A stretch of 64,000 nt of DNA from Haloarcula taiwanensis (GTDB lineage: Archaea; Halobacteriota; Halobacteria; Halobacteriales; Haloarculaceae). Below the pieces are notes generated by a model that saw only the letters and a program-made list of their open reading frames with translations, did no database searches and was not told the DNA's origin. Below are positions 50,347 through 58,989 of this stretch, piece by piece. The stretch is from assembly GCA_002844335.1 (NCBI GenBank), contig CP019154.1, positions 558,001 through 622,000 on the forward strand. Direction: 5' to 3'. The position numbers and the translations under genes were made by a program. Numbering within the stretch: position 1 is the stretch's first letter; each line of letters opens with the position of its first letter.

Positions 50347-51564
50347 ATGACCGACTCCGAGGCTACGGCGCTCGCAGAGCGCGTTCGTGACGGTGAGTTG
50401 CGGCTCTACGAACTGGAAGACCACGCCGATCCCGACACCGCGGCAGCGGCCCGTAGACACCTGCTGGCCGAGGAGACCGGCGCGGACCTCTCGGCGGTCG
50501 GCGACTACACCTTCGACGCTGCCGACGCCGAGAGCAACATCGAGAACATGGTCGGCGCGGCGCAGGTCCCGATGGGCGTGGTCGGCCCCCTCCCGGTCGA
50601 CGGCGGGGCCGCCAAGGGCGACCACCACCTCCCGCTGGCGACCAGCGAGGGCGCGCTGCTGGCCTCCGTCAACCGCGGCGTCTCCACGATTCGAAACGCT
50701 GGCGGCGCGACCGCTCGCGTCCTCAAGTCCGGGATGACCCGCGCGCCGGTGTTCCGCGTCGAAGACGTGGCCGAGGCCGGCGAAGTGTCAGCTTGGGTCC
50801 GCGAACACGTCGACGCTCTGGCTGACGCCGCCGAGTCGACCACGAGCCACGGCGAGCTACAGGACGTGACACCGTACGTCGTCGGCGACAGCGTCTTCCT
50901 GCGGTTCTCCTACGACACCAAAGACGCGATGGGGATGAACATGGCAACCATCGCGACGGAGGCGGCCTGCGAGGTCGTCGAGTCCGAAACGCCGGCTGAC
51001 CTCGTCGCGCTGTCGGGCAATCTCTGCTCCGATAAGAAGCCCGCCGCTATCAACGCTGTCGAGGGGCGCGGTCGGACCGTCGCTGCGGACGTGCTCATTC
51101 CCCACGAGCAGGTCGAGGACCGGCTCGATACGACCTCCGACGCTATCGTCGAGGCCAACACCCGCAAGAACCTCGTTGGCTCGGCGAAGGCCGGCGCGCT
51201 GGGGTTCAACGCCCACGCCGCCAACGTCGTCGCCGCCGCGTTCCTCGCGCTCGGGCAGGATATCGCACAGGTCGTCGAGGGGAGCAACGCCATCACCACT
51301 GTCGACGCCCGCGAGGACGGGCTGTACGCCTCCGTTACCATCGCGTCGCTGGAGGTCGGGACCGTCGGCGGCGGGACGGGCCTGCCGACCCAGTCCGAGG
51401 CGCTGGACGTGCTTGGCTACGCCGGCGGCGGCGACCCCGCCGGGAGCAACGCAGACGCGCTCGCGGAAGTCATCGCTGCCGGCGCGCTGGCCGGCGAACT
51501 CTCCTTACTTGCTGCGCTGTCCTCGCGCCACCTCTCCTCGGCGCACGCCGACCTCGGGCGGTAG
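50347..51564 (+). CDS. hmgA: Hydroxymethylglutaryl-CoA reductase (NADPH)
   Basis: A 405-residue class I HMG-CoA reductase, which makes mevalonate for archaeal membrane lipids. Motifs: ENMVGAAQVPMGVVGPLPVDG, the catalytic Glu near LASVNRGVSTIRNAGG, SYDTKDAMGMNMATIATEAACEV (the DAMGMNM NADPH motif), CSDKKPAAINAVEGRGRTV and VGTVGGGTGLPTQSEALDVLG, ending in LSSRHLSSAHADLGR where the His is catalytic. The start is the ATG before TDSEATALAERV, 81 bp after the divergent amidohydrolase start. In haloarchaea this enzyme is the target of statin selection markers. Confidence 0.98.
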   Translation: MTDSEATALAERVRDGELRLYELEDHADPDTAAAARRHLLAEETGADLSAVGDYTFDAADAESNIENMVGAAQVPMGVVGPLPVDGGAAKGDHHLPLATSEGALLASVNRGVSTIRNAGGATARVLKSGMTRAPVFRVEDVAEAGEVSAWVREHVDALADAAESTTSHGELQDVTPYVVGDSVFLRFSYDTKDAMGMNMATIATEAACEVVESETPADLVALSGNLCSDKKPAAINAVEGRGRTVAADVLIPHEQVEDRLDTTSDAIVEANTRKNLVGSAKAGALGFNAHAANVVAAAFLALGQDIAQVVEGSNAITTVDAREDGLYASVTIASLEVGTVGGGTGLPTQSEALDVLGYAGGGDPAGSNADALAEVIAAGALAGELSLLAALSSRHLSSAHADLGR

Positions 51565-51588
51565 TGCCGCTTTCGGGTCAGTGCGCTC

Positions 51589-51939
51589 TTACTGCCGGCT
51601 TTGACTCACCAGAAAGCCGGCACCCGCAACGAGGACGACGACGCCGGCGAGCAGGAGCGCTTCCTGTCCGAGTAGGGGACCCAGTACAAGCAACGCCCAC
51701 GCCACGGCAAAGATACCGTGGGCGATTGCGAACAGTCGCTGGCCTCGGTGGGCGAACACGACCGTCCCCAGCGCGAACCCGAGCGTCAAGACGACCGCCG
51801 AGAGCGCGACCGTGCTCACCTGTAGTGAACCCACGGCAACTGGCTCAACGACCGGGGTGAGCAGAAACAGCAGTCCCGAGAGACCGACAAGAATCCCGAC
51901 TGCGACCGGGCCGGGCTCCAGATCTAACGTCGCGGTCAT
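51589..51939 (-). CDS. Small four-helix membrane protein
   Basis: A 116-residue membrane protein with four helices: VGILVGLSGLLFLLTPVV, VSTVALSAVVLTLGFALGTVVFA, LFAIAHGIFAVAWALLVLGPLL and ALLLAGVVVLVAGAGFLV. No motif is recognised. The ATG overlaps the stop of the DUF5817-like gene by 4 bp (ATGA), which couples the two. The role may be linked to that regulator-like protein. Confidence 0.75.
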   Translation of the reverse strand: MTATLDLEPGPVAVGILVGLSGLLFLLTPVVEPVAVGSLQVSTVALSAVVLTLGFALGTVVFAHRGQRLFAIAHGIFAVAWALLVLGPLLGQEALLLAGVVVLVAGAGFLVSQSRQ

Positions 51940-52460
51940 AGCAGCCGGTACTTCCCCCGGCTCTCCGATACCTCGCCCGCCCGAACCAGTTTCTGCAGCG
52001 CTTTCCGGGTGTACGACGCCGGGACGCCACGCTCCTCGGCGTAAGCCACCACATCGCCTTCGGTGGGCTGGTCAAGGTTCCGCAACGCGCTCAGGACAGT
52101 CTCCTTGCGGCTCGACCCGCTGGCCGCCCCCTGTTCGACGCGCTCGGCGGCCGCCGACACGGCGTCAGTGTCGACTCCCGAATCTTCGAGATACGTCTCG
52201 TCGTCCACGCCCGCGTCGCCGACCTGTCGCTCCATCTCGGCGTAGGAGTCCAGTTCCGCGAAGGCGTCGCCCTCTCCCTGCCGGTTCGCCAGCATCGACG
52301 CCCGGATCTCGCGAGCGTGGGCCTCGTCGTCCGTTTCGACGAACTTCCGCCGCTTCTGGTGTTTCCGGCGCGTGCCACACCGCGGGCACTGCGTCGTCTC
52401 CGGCCGCCCCTCGGTGACCCACAGCGCGCTACAATTGCTACACCCGACGACCGCGTACAT
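51936..52460 (-). CDS. DUF5817-like zinc-ribbon and winged-helix protein
   Basis: A 174-residue protein that begins with a zinc ribbon: VVGCSNCSALWVTEGRPETTQCPRCGTRRKHQKRRKF, with two Cys pairs. A Glu-rich linker (about 45-115) follows, and the C-terminus is winged-helix-like: SSRKETVLSALRNLDQPTEGDVVAYAEERGVPASYTRKALQKLVRAGEVSESRGKYRLL. I recognise it as the haloarchaeal DUF5817 family, of unknown but perhaps regulatory or RNA-binding function. The start was taken at MYAVVGCSNC; longer frames lack support. It is coupled to the downstream membrane protein. Confidence 0.85.
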   Translation of the reverse strand: MYAVVGCSNCSALWVTEGRPETTQCPRCGTRRKHQKRRKFVETDDEAHAREIRASMLANRQGEGDAFAELDSYAEMERQVGDAGVDDETYLEDSGVDTDAVSAAAERVEQGAASGSSRKETVLSALRNLDQPTEGDVVAYAEERGVPASYTRKALQKLVRAGEVSESRGKYRLL

Positions 52461-52552
52461 ACCCCCCGATCGGGGCCGGACGGTACTGAATCCACCGACG
52501 TCCGATGCCGGGGGACGAAGGCTTAGGTGCGGTGGACCTGACATAGCCGAGC

Positions 52553-52891
52553 ATGGAAGAAGTGCCACAGGCGGCCTGTGAGACAGTCGAAGCAGTCGAC
52601 GGCGTGCATCTGACACAGCTGGCCGTCGGAGAGCAGATGAGTGTCCAGCAGTTCCATATCGAACCCGGCGCGGCCGTCCCGGAACACAGCCACCGCCACG
52701 AGCAGGTCGGCTACGTCGTGAAAGGGACCTTCACTTTCCACGTCAACGGCGAAGAGTACGTCATCGGCCCCGGAGACTCCTACGTGGTCCCGAGCGAGGA
52801 ACCACACGAGGCGCGCAACGACGGCGAGGAGCCCGTCCGCGGCATCGACGTGTTCAGCCCGCCCAGACCGAACCCGGACTGGCAGGACTAA
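52553..52891 (+). CDS. Cupin-domain protein
   Basis: A 112-residue single-domain cupin. The first motif is PEHSHRHEQVGYVVKGTFTFHVNG and the second is GPGDSYVVPSEEPHEARNDG, with the His residues that hold a metal. Most such proteins bind a small molecule or isomerise a sugar, but no substrate can be named. It is divergent from the DUF5817 gene (about 92 bp between starts) and is followed after about 37 nt by the lipoprotein. Confidence 0.92.
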   Translation: MEEVPQAACETVEAVDGVHLTQLAVGEQMSVQQFHIEPGAAVPEHSHRHEQVGYVVKGTFTFHVNGEEYVIGPGDSYVVPSEEPHEARNDGEEPVRGIDVFSPPRPNPDWQD

Positions 52892-52928
52892 CCACAACTG
52901 TTTGAGTCCTGCGTCCGTATGTTTGCTA

Positions 52929-53726
52929 ATGACGCGGGCAGTGGCTACCATCGTGACGCTCGCGCTCGTACTCGCCGGGTGTTCGGGGTTCGTCCAGTCG
53001 GACAGCCCCGAGACGGTCACGCCGGTAGCGGTGCCGACCGACGGGGTCGGCTATCCGCCGGGCGTGAGTGACGACGCAGTAGTTCCGTCAACGCTGGCCA
53101 GCGCCCACGCGCGGACACTTGCGACGACGAACTACACGCTGGTCACTCGCCAGCGAGTCACCGACAGCAACGGAACGGTGCTCCGGCGAACGAACCACAC
53201 ACGCTACGTCGCGGTGAACAAGACGACGTACGCAGGGCGGTTCCGGCAGAACGGGACGGAACTGAACACGTTCACCACCCGCATCGACTACTGGACCAAC
53301 GGCTCCATCGTCGCGGCCCGGTACGACAATCGAGCGAACCGGCGGAATCAGGTCGCGTGGCCAGTCCGCGACGACGGCCCGGTCTCGGACCTCTCGGAGC
53401 GCCGGACGATACGCGGCGTCGCGGAAGCCGTTGCGCTTTCCGTTGCCGACCGGAGTGACGGCGGCGTCGCCCTCGTCGGGACCCGTTTCACCAACCCCGA
53501 CAGACTCCGCACGCCGCTGTTCGTGAGTGACCCTCACAACGTCTCCGTCCGGCTTCGCGTCAATCACGACGGCACCGTTTCGGCGTTCCGGCTGGTTTTC
53601 GACGCTGAACGTAGCGACCAGCAGGTCCGTGTCACGCAAGAGATGCGGCTACAGCATGTGGGGTCGACGACAGTAGCACAGCCGGAGTGGGTCACAAATA
53701 CGACCAAGCGGTCGCTTCGGGAATAA
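52929..53726 (+). CDS. Secreted lipoprotein, DUF7537-like (paralogue of the one at 1694)
   Basis: A 265-residue lipoprotein with signal TRAVATIVTLALVLAGC, the lipid Cys at residue 18, then GFVQSDSPETVTPVAVPTDG and an extracellular beta-rich domain ending PEWVTNTTKRSLRE. Many Asn-x-Ser/Thr sites (for example NYT, NGT, NHT, NKT) suggest N-glycosylation outside the cell. It is a paralogue of the lipoprotein at 1694-2473. Function unknown. It follows the cupin gene by 37 nt, so the two may share a transcript. Confidence 0.8.
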   Translation: MTRAVATIVTLALVLAGCSGFVQSDSPETVTPVAVPTDGVGYPPGVSDDAVVPSTLASAHARTLATTNYTLVTRQRVTDSNGTVLRRTNHTRYVAVNKTTYAGRFRQNGTELNTFTTRIDYWTNGSIVAARYDNRANRRNQVAWPVRDDGPVSDLSERRTIRGVAEAVALSVADRSDGGVALVGTRFTNPDRLRTPLFVSDPHNVSVRLRVNHDGTVSAFRLVFDAERSDQQVRVTQEMRLQHVGSTTVAQPEWVTNTTKRSLRE

Positions 53727-53749
53727 CCGATCGCCCGCACAGACCAGAC

Positions 53750-53974
53750 TCAGGCGCTACCGAATGCCGGCAGGACTCGGCGTGAGGTGAGCAGATAGCC
53801 GGCGTACAGAAGGACCAGCCCCATGTACACCTCCCAAGCAGCGAACGCGGAGATGCCGCCGGACAGGTCGGCGAGGGCGGCCTGTTCGGTGAGTGCCCCG
53901 CCGACGGTTAGCCCGACTGCGAGAACCGTCGAAAGTAGGAGTTCCAGTAGTTCCGGAATCGATTCTGTGGCCAT
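53750..53974 (-). CDS. Small two-helix membrane protein
   Basis: A 74-residue protein starting MATESIPELLELLLSTVLAVGLTVGGALTEQAALADLSGGISAFAAWEVYMGLVLLYAGYLL. Two hydrophobic segments flank an acidic loop. No family assigned. The ATG at 53974 was chosen since the longer frame would extend across the divergent gene. It is divergent from the following small membrane protein, with about 80 bp between. Confidence 0.6.
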   Translation of the reverse strand: MATESIPELLELLLSTVLAVGLTVGGALTEQAALADLSGGISAFAAWEVYMGLVLLYAGYLLTSRRVLPAFGSA

Positions 53975-54054
53975 GTGTGCCCAGATATCACTGCAAACCG
54001 CTTGTAGCTCTTTCGATCCGAGAGAGCTTAGTAGGTCCACAAGAACGGACCTGT

Positions 54055-54282
54055 ATGAGCCAAAACTGGAACGCGGACTACGCGACCCTCGCAAAGCGCG
54101 GGTTCATGCTCGGGGCAGGGCTGTTCCTCCTCGGCATTGCGGGGGAGATCGCCGGAAGCGCCGTGTTCGGGACCCTTCCAGCTTGGGGCGACACGCTGTT
54201 GGTCGACATGGAACTGCTCGGTATCCTCGTCGGGCTCCTCTCGCCGCTCGTGTTCGGTGTGGTCCTGCCGCTGACCGAGTAA
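54055..54282 (+). CDS. Small two-helix membrane protein
   Basis: A 75-residue protein with MSQNWNADYATLAKRGFMLGAGLFLLGIAGEIAG and LLVDMELLGILVGLLSPLVFGVVLPLTE as its two membrane segments. It resembles small conserved haloarchaeal membrane proteins (a DUF7860-like type as I recall). No promoter is obvious except a TA-rich patch before 54050. The stop is at 54280-54282. Confidence 0.65.
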   Translation: MSQNWNADYATLAKRGFMLGAGLFLLGIAGEIAGSAVFGTLPAWGDTLLVDMELLGILVGLLSPLVFGVVLPLTE

Positions 54283-54385
54283 CGCTTCTCGGACCGACTG
54301 TGCTCCACAAGAAACGCAACCCCCGAGCGATAGCTCTGTTCTCCCGATAGGACTCGCCTGTGCCGTCACTCTCAGGCTGTACCGG

Positions 54386-54476
54386 AATAAAAATGAAGCG
54401 TGTTGTAGCCAGCGCGACTCGCTTACGCGAGTTTCTCGATGTTCTGGCGGCTTCGCCGCCAGAGTCCAGAAGCTCT

Positions 54477-54490
<14 letters not shown>
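54386..54490 (-). terminator. Triple-hairpin terminator region of icd
   Basis: Three hairpins in a row after the icd coding end, read on the minus strand: AGAAGCTCT/AGAGCTTCT (54468-54490, spans the stop), CTGGCGG/CCGCCAG with a cttcg loop (54444-54462), and ACTCGC/GCGAGT (54417-54432). A run of five T on the minus strand (54389-54393) follows. This fits a structured, U-tract terminator. Confidence 0.55.
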
Positions 54491-55739
<1,249 letters not shown>

Positions 55740-55891
55740 ATTCCGCCAATTGACAGTCGCCCCTAAAGGCGTGCCGCTTTGCCTCAGACGTGGTAACACA
55801 GTGCGTAAAGAAAGGACAACGACCGTTCGCGGGCACGTCACTAACCGCAACTGCCGGAGGTGATATGCCTTTCGTGTGTCAACGGGGCTGT

Positions 55892-56734
55892 ATGCACGTC
55901 ATCGTTCACGGCGGCGCGGGCAGTCCACCGGCGTCACCGGCTACTCGGCAGGCAACTCTCACAGACGCCGCTGAACAGGCAGCGAAGGCGGAGCGCCCGA
56001 TGGAGGCGGTTCTGGCCGCGCTTCGGCCCCTCGAATCCGACCCGGCGTTCAACGCCGGCGTCGGTGGAGCCGTCCAGAGTGACGGTGAAGTCCGGACTGA
56101 CGCCGGAATGATGACCCACGACGGCCAGACCGGGGCAGCGTGTGCAATGTCTGGCGTTGTACACGCTGCGGACGTGGCCCGTACTGTGGCAGCTGAGACG
56201 CCACACGTCCTTCTTGCTGGCGACGAGGCCGTGGCGTTCGCGGCGGGCTCCGGCGTCGAAACCGATCGCGACCTCACGACTGCAGAGACGCGACAGCGAT
56301 ACGAGCGCGCGAACCCGCCTGATGGTGGCCCTGCCGACCATCTCGACTGGGTCCGTGCGCATTTCAGCGGCACTGACACCGTCGGCGCGGTTGCGACCGA
56401 CGGGGACCGGCTTGCGGCGGCGACATCGACCGCCGGGCGCTGGTTCGCGCTGGCAGGTCGGGTCGGCGACGTGCCGCAGATCGGCGCTGGCTTTTACGCT
56501 GATGACCGCGGTGGTGCGAGCGCGACCGGCGAAGGGGAGCCTATCGCCCGGTTCGGGTTAGCCCGCCATGCAGTCGAACAATTAGACACGTACGGCCCGC
56601 GACAGGCCGCCGAGGAGGCGATTGCGGACTTCGAGGACGCGACCGGCGGGCGTGCTGGCGTGATCGTTCTCGACCGGGCCGGCCATACCGGGGCCGAACG
56701 GAACACCGCCGCAATGCAGACCGCGCGGAGATAG
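55892..56734 (+). CDS. Isoaspartyl peptidase/L-asparaginase (Ntn-hydrolase)
   Basis: A 280-residue plant-type asparaginase of the T2 peptidase family, a precursor that cleaves itself to expose a catalytic Thr. HVIVHGGAGSPP marks the N-terminus and FNAGVGGAVQSDGEVRTDAGMM is typical. Thr163 in GTDTVGAVATDGDRLAAATSTAG is the probable nucleophile, so the cut would be after Asp162. GRVGDVPQIGAGFYAD carries the substrate residues. A strong GGAGGTGAT at 55856-55864 abuts an in-frame ATG at 55865, nine codons upstream of the chosen start, so the true start may be 55865. Confidence 0.9.
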   Translation: MHVIVHGGAGSPPASPATRQATLTDAAEQAAKAERPMEAVLAALRPLESDPAFNAGVGGAVQSDGEVRTDAGMMTHDGQTGAACAMSGVVHAADVARTVAAETPHVLLAGDEAVAFAAGSGVETDRDLTTAETRQRYERANPPDGGPADHLDWVRAHFSGTDTVGAVATDGDRLAAATSTAGRWFALAGRVGDVPQIGAGFYADDRGGASATGEGEPIARFGLARHAVEQLDTYGPRQAAEEAIADFEDATGGRAGVIVLDRAGHTGAERNTAAMQTARR

Positions 56735-56777
56735 CCAGAGGGAAACCCCTTTGCCCGCCACCGACTAACCGGCGTGC

Positions 56778-57674
56778 ATGACTGACGTGGATTTCGATTC
56801 TGAGCAGTACGAGAAATGCCGCGAAGCGGGCGAGATTCTGGCACAGGTGCGCGACGAGGCGGCCGAACGCGTCGAGGTGGGCGTCTCCCATCTCGAAGTC
56901 GCACAGTGGGCCGAGGAGAAGATACGAGAGCTGGGCGGCAAGCCGGCGTTTCCGGTGAACATCTCCATCGACGAGGAGGCGGCCCACGCCACCCCCGAGC
57001 GCGACGACGACGCCACCTTCGGCGAAGAGATGGTCAACCTCGACATCGGCGTCCACGTTGACGGGTGGCTCGCCGACACCGCTGTGACAGTCGACCTGTC
57101 CGGGCAGGCCGAACTCGCCGAAGCGCCTGCCGAGGCCTTGGACGCCGCGCTGGACGTTGCCGGCCCTGGCGTCGACGTGGGCCAGATCGGCGCGGCCGTC
57201 GAGGAGGTCATCGAGGGGTACGGCTACAACCCCGTTGTGAACCTTACCGGCCACGGACTCGGTCACTGGGAGCAGCACACGTCGCCGAATATCCCGAACC
57301 GCGAAGTGGCACAGGGCGCGACGCTCGACGTGGGCGACGTGGTCGCTATCGAACCGTTCGCTACCGACGGCCGCGGCAAGGTACAGGAAGGGGCTGACGA
57401 GGAGATTTTCGCCCTCGAACGCGAGGGGTCGGTCCGGAACCGGCAGGCCCGACAGGTCCTCGAACAGATCACCGAGGAGTACCGCACACTGCCGTTTGCC
57501 GCCCGTTGGCTCGACTCGCCGCGAGCGGAGATGGCGCTTCGCCGCCTGAAACAGCAGGACATCGTCCACGGCTACCCAGTACTCAAAGAGCAAGACAATG
57601 CATACGTCAGCCAGAAGGAACACACCGTCATCATCACCGAGGACGGCTGTGAAGTAACGACGCGCTCGCGGTAG
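56778..57674 (+). CDS. map: Methionine aminopeptidase, type II
   Basis: A 298-residue metal-dependent peptidase that removes the initiator Met. The type II layout is clear: CREAGEILAQVRDEAAERVEVGVSHLEVAQWAEEKI, VNISIDEEAAHATPERDDD (His), DIGVHVDGWLADTAVTVDL (two Asp ligands), NLTGHGLGHWEQHT (His), then IEPFATDGRGKVQEG and C-terminal AYVSQKEHTVIITEDGCEV with the final Glu. Length matches archaeal type II enzymes. It stands 43 bp after the asparaginase gene. Confidence 0.97.
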   Translation: MTDVDFDSEQYEKCREAGEILAQVRDEAAERVEVGVSHLEVAQWAEEKIRELGGKPAFPVNISIDEEAAHATPERDDDATFGEEMVNLDIGVHVDGWLADTAVTVDLSGQAELAEAPAEALDAALDVAGPGVDVGQIGAAVEEVIEGYGYNPVVNLTGHGLGHWEQHTSPNIPNREVAQGATLDVGDVVAIEPFATDGRGKVQEGADEEIFALEREGSVRNRQARQVLEQITEEYRTLPFAARWLDSPRAEMALRRLKQQDIVHGYPVLKEQDNAYVSQKEHTVIITEDGCEVTTRSR

Positions 57675-57933
57675 CGGACGCCGACTTCGAACTCGTGGGA
57701 GATACCGAACTACTGTTTTTCAGCAGCGCTATCGCTCCGAGCATCGTGTGAAAGGGTGGGGGGTGTGTGGCCACGTAGTCAGAAACCACGTGGCGTATGG
57801 AAACGGTGGGGTGGGGGGTGTGTGGCCACGTAGTCAGAAACCACGTGGCGTATGGAAACGGTGGGGTGGGGGGTGTGTGGCCACGTAGTCAGAAACCACG
57901 TGGCGTACGGAAAGGGTGGGGTGTGTGGGATGG
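57675..57933. other. 259-bp intergenic region between map and the zinc-ribbon gene
   Basis: After a T-rich actgtttttc at 57713-57722, probably part of the map 3' end, three copies of a 55-bp repeat fill the rest. No ORF of interest lies here: 55 bp is not a multiple of three, so the same sequence is read in three frames. Confidence 0.6.
57761..57925. repeat. Three tandem 55-bp repeats, each with a dyad
   Basis: Copies begin at 57761, 57816 and 57871. The first two are essentially identical and the third changes only near its end (tatggaaacggtgggg becomes tacggaaagggtgggg). Each contains the inverted repeat GCCACGT-11 nt-ACGTGGC, plus a GC-rich (ggtggggtgggg) linker with runs of G. The hairpins could shape the 3' ends of map and the convergent zinc-ribbon gene, or bind a protein. 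Confidence 0.85.
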
Positions 57934-58131
57934 TCAGGCGTTGTTCATCCGCGTCGACGTGGTCATGCCACAGATTTGACATTCACTGACCCGGTACGGC
58001 TCTCGGGAAAACGCCGCGTTTTCGCGTTTATCTGACTCCGTCTGTATCTGGACACGCACGGCGTGTGGTGTCTCACGGTCACACGTCGAACAGTGTTCCG
58101 CCATGTCGACGCCGTCGTTTATCGCTGCCAT
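57934..58131 (-). CDS. Small zinc-ribbon protein (DUF7835-like)
   Basis: A 65-residue protein with two CxxC pairs: EHCSTCDRETPHAVRVQIQ and SECQICGMTTSTRMNNA, consistent with a zinc beta-ribbon. The middle segment TESDKRENAAFSREPYRV is conserved in the haloarchaeal family I recall as DUF7835. The start at 58131 lies about 28 nt after a TATA-like sequence (58159-58165, tataaaa on plus), which suits a leaderless mRNA; the second ATG at 58104 (MAEHCSTCD) is also possible. Function unknown. Confidence 0.75.
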   Translation of the reverse strand: MAAINDGVDMAEHCSTCDRETPHAVRVQIQTESDKRENAAFSREPYRVSECQICGMTTSTRMNNA

Positions 58132-58374
58132 CCCGTCTGGGACAAGCAGGGTAGAGAGTATAAAAACCACCTTCAGTTCTGGTCCGTTCAGCACTGTTTA
58201 TCGCCAGACAGCGGCCGATTTTAGTCGATTACGGCCCCAGATCGATCGAGAATGTTTAAACACTGCCCTGAAGCCACAGAAACCGGTCTATCCGCGTGAA
58301 CGGCCAATACCTTTATATACCACTTCTGGAGTGTCAGTCCTGTCGTTTTTGCTGGTGGGTCGACAACTGGGGGT
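58132..58374. promoter_or_regulatory. Divergent promoter region of the zinc-ribbon and HIT genes
   Basis: A TATA-like ctttatatac at 58311-58320 points toward the HIT gene, with about 54 nt from its end to the ATG, and tataaaa at 58159-58165 points toward the zinc-ribbon gene. The stretch in between has no ORF I can support. The ggggg just before the HIT ATG is a weak ribosome-binding-site candidate. Confidence 0.5.
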
Positions 58375-58911
58375 ATGGACAAGGTGTTTGCGCCGTGGCG
58401 CATCGAGTGGGTCGAACGCGAGGAGCCAGACTCCGATGTCGACTGCGTGTTCTGTGCGTTTCAGGCACAGGACGACGACCGGGCGAACAACCTCGTGGCG
58501 CGAAGCGACCACGCCTTTGTCCTCCTGAACAACTACCCGTACAACCCCGGGCACGTGATGGTCATTCCGCACACCCACACCGGCGAGTACGGCGACCTCG
58601 ACGACGAAACCCTGCTCGACCATGCCCGACTGAAACAGCGGACCTTCGATGCTCTCGAAACCGCGCTGTCCCCGGATGGGTTTAACGCCGGGCTGAACCT
58701 CGGCGGCTCCGCGGCCGGTGGGTCCATCGACGACCACCTCCATACACACGTTGTCCCGCGGTGGAACGGCGACACCAACTTCATGCCGGTCATCAGCGAC
58801 ACGAAAGTCATCGTCGAGGCTGTCGAAGAGACGTACGACCGGCTCTACGCCGCGTTCGCGTCACAGGACGGGACGACCACCCCCGACGAGGGGGCTGTCC
58901 GCATCAACTGA
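58375..58911 (+). CDS. HIT-family nucleotide-binding hydrolase
   Basis: A 178-residue protein of the HIT superfamily. The signature HxHxHxx is at His121-His123-His125 in DDHLHTHVVPRW. A Cys pair (VDCVFCAF, about 24-27) forms the usual N-terminal half-site, followed by HAFVLLNNYPYNPGHVMVIPHTHTGEYGDL. Members cleave dinucleoside polyphosphates or AMP conjugates. It lies 78 bp before the CDF transporter gene. Confidence 0.95.
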   Translation: MDKVFAPWRIEWVEREEPDSDVDCVFCAFQAQDDDRANNLVARSDHAFVLLNNYPYNPGHVMVIPHTHTGEYGDLDDETLLDHARLKQRTFDALETALSPDGFNAGLNLGGSAAGGSIDDHLHTHVVPRWNGDTNFMPVISDTKVIVEAVEETYDRLYAAFASQDGTTTPDEGAVRIN

Positions 58912-58989
58912 GGCGGTCGTGGGGAAGTTGACACGGAGACTGCGCTGGTGTCGAAGCGGCTTTGACGGCGGCCCGACAACGGGGGAGCA

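Noticed and set aside
57761..57925. The 55-bp repeats as a CRISPR or replication origin iterons
   Set aside because: The whole 55 bp is repeated, so there are no spacers, and no orc1/cdc6 or cas gene is adjacent.
57779..57982. A minus-strand reading frame rich in Pro and His through the 55-bp repeats
   Set aside because: The period shifts frame every copy, so no peptide repeat results, and it overlaps the end of the zinc-ribbon gene.
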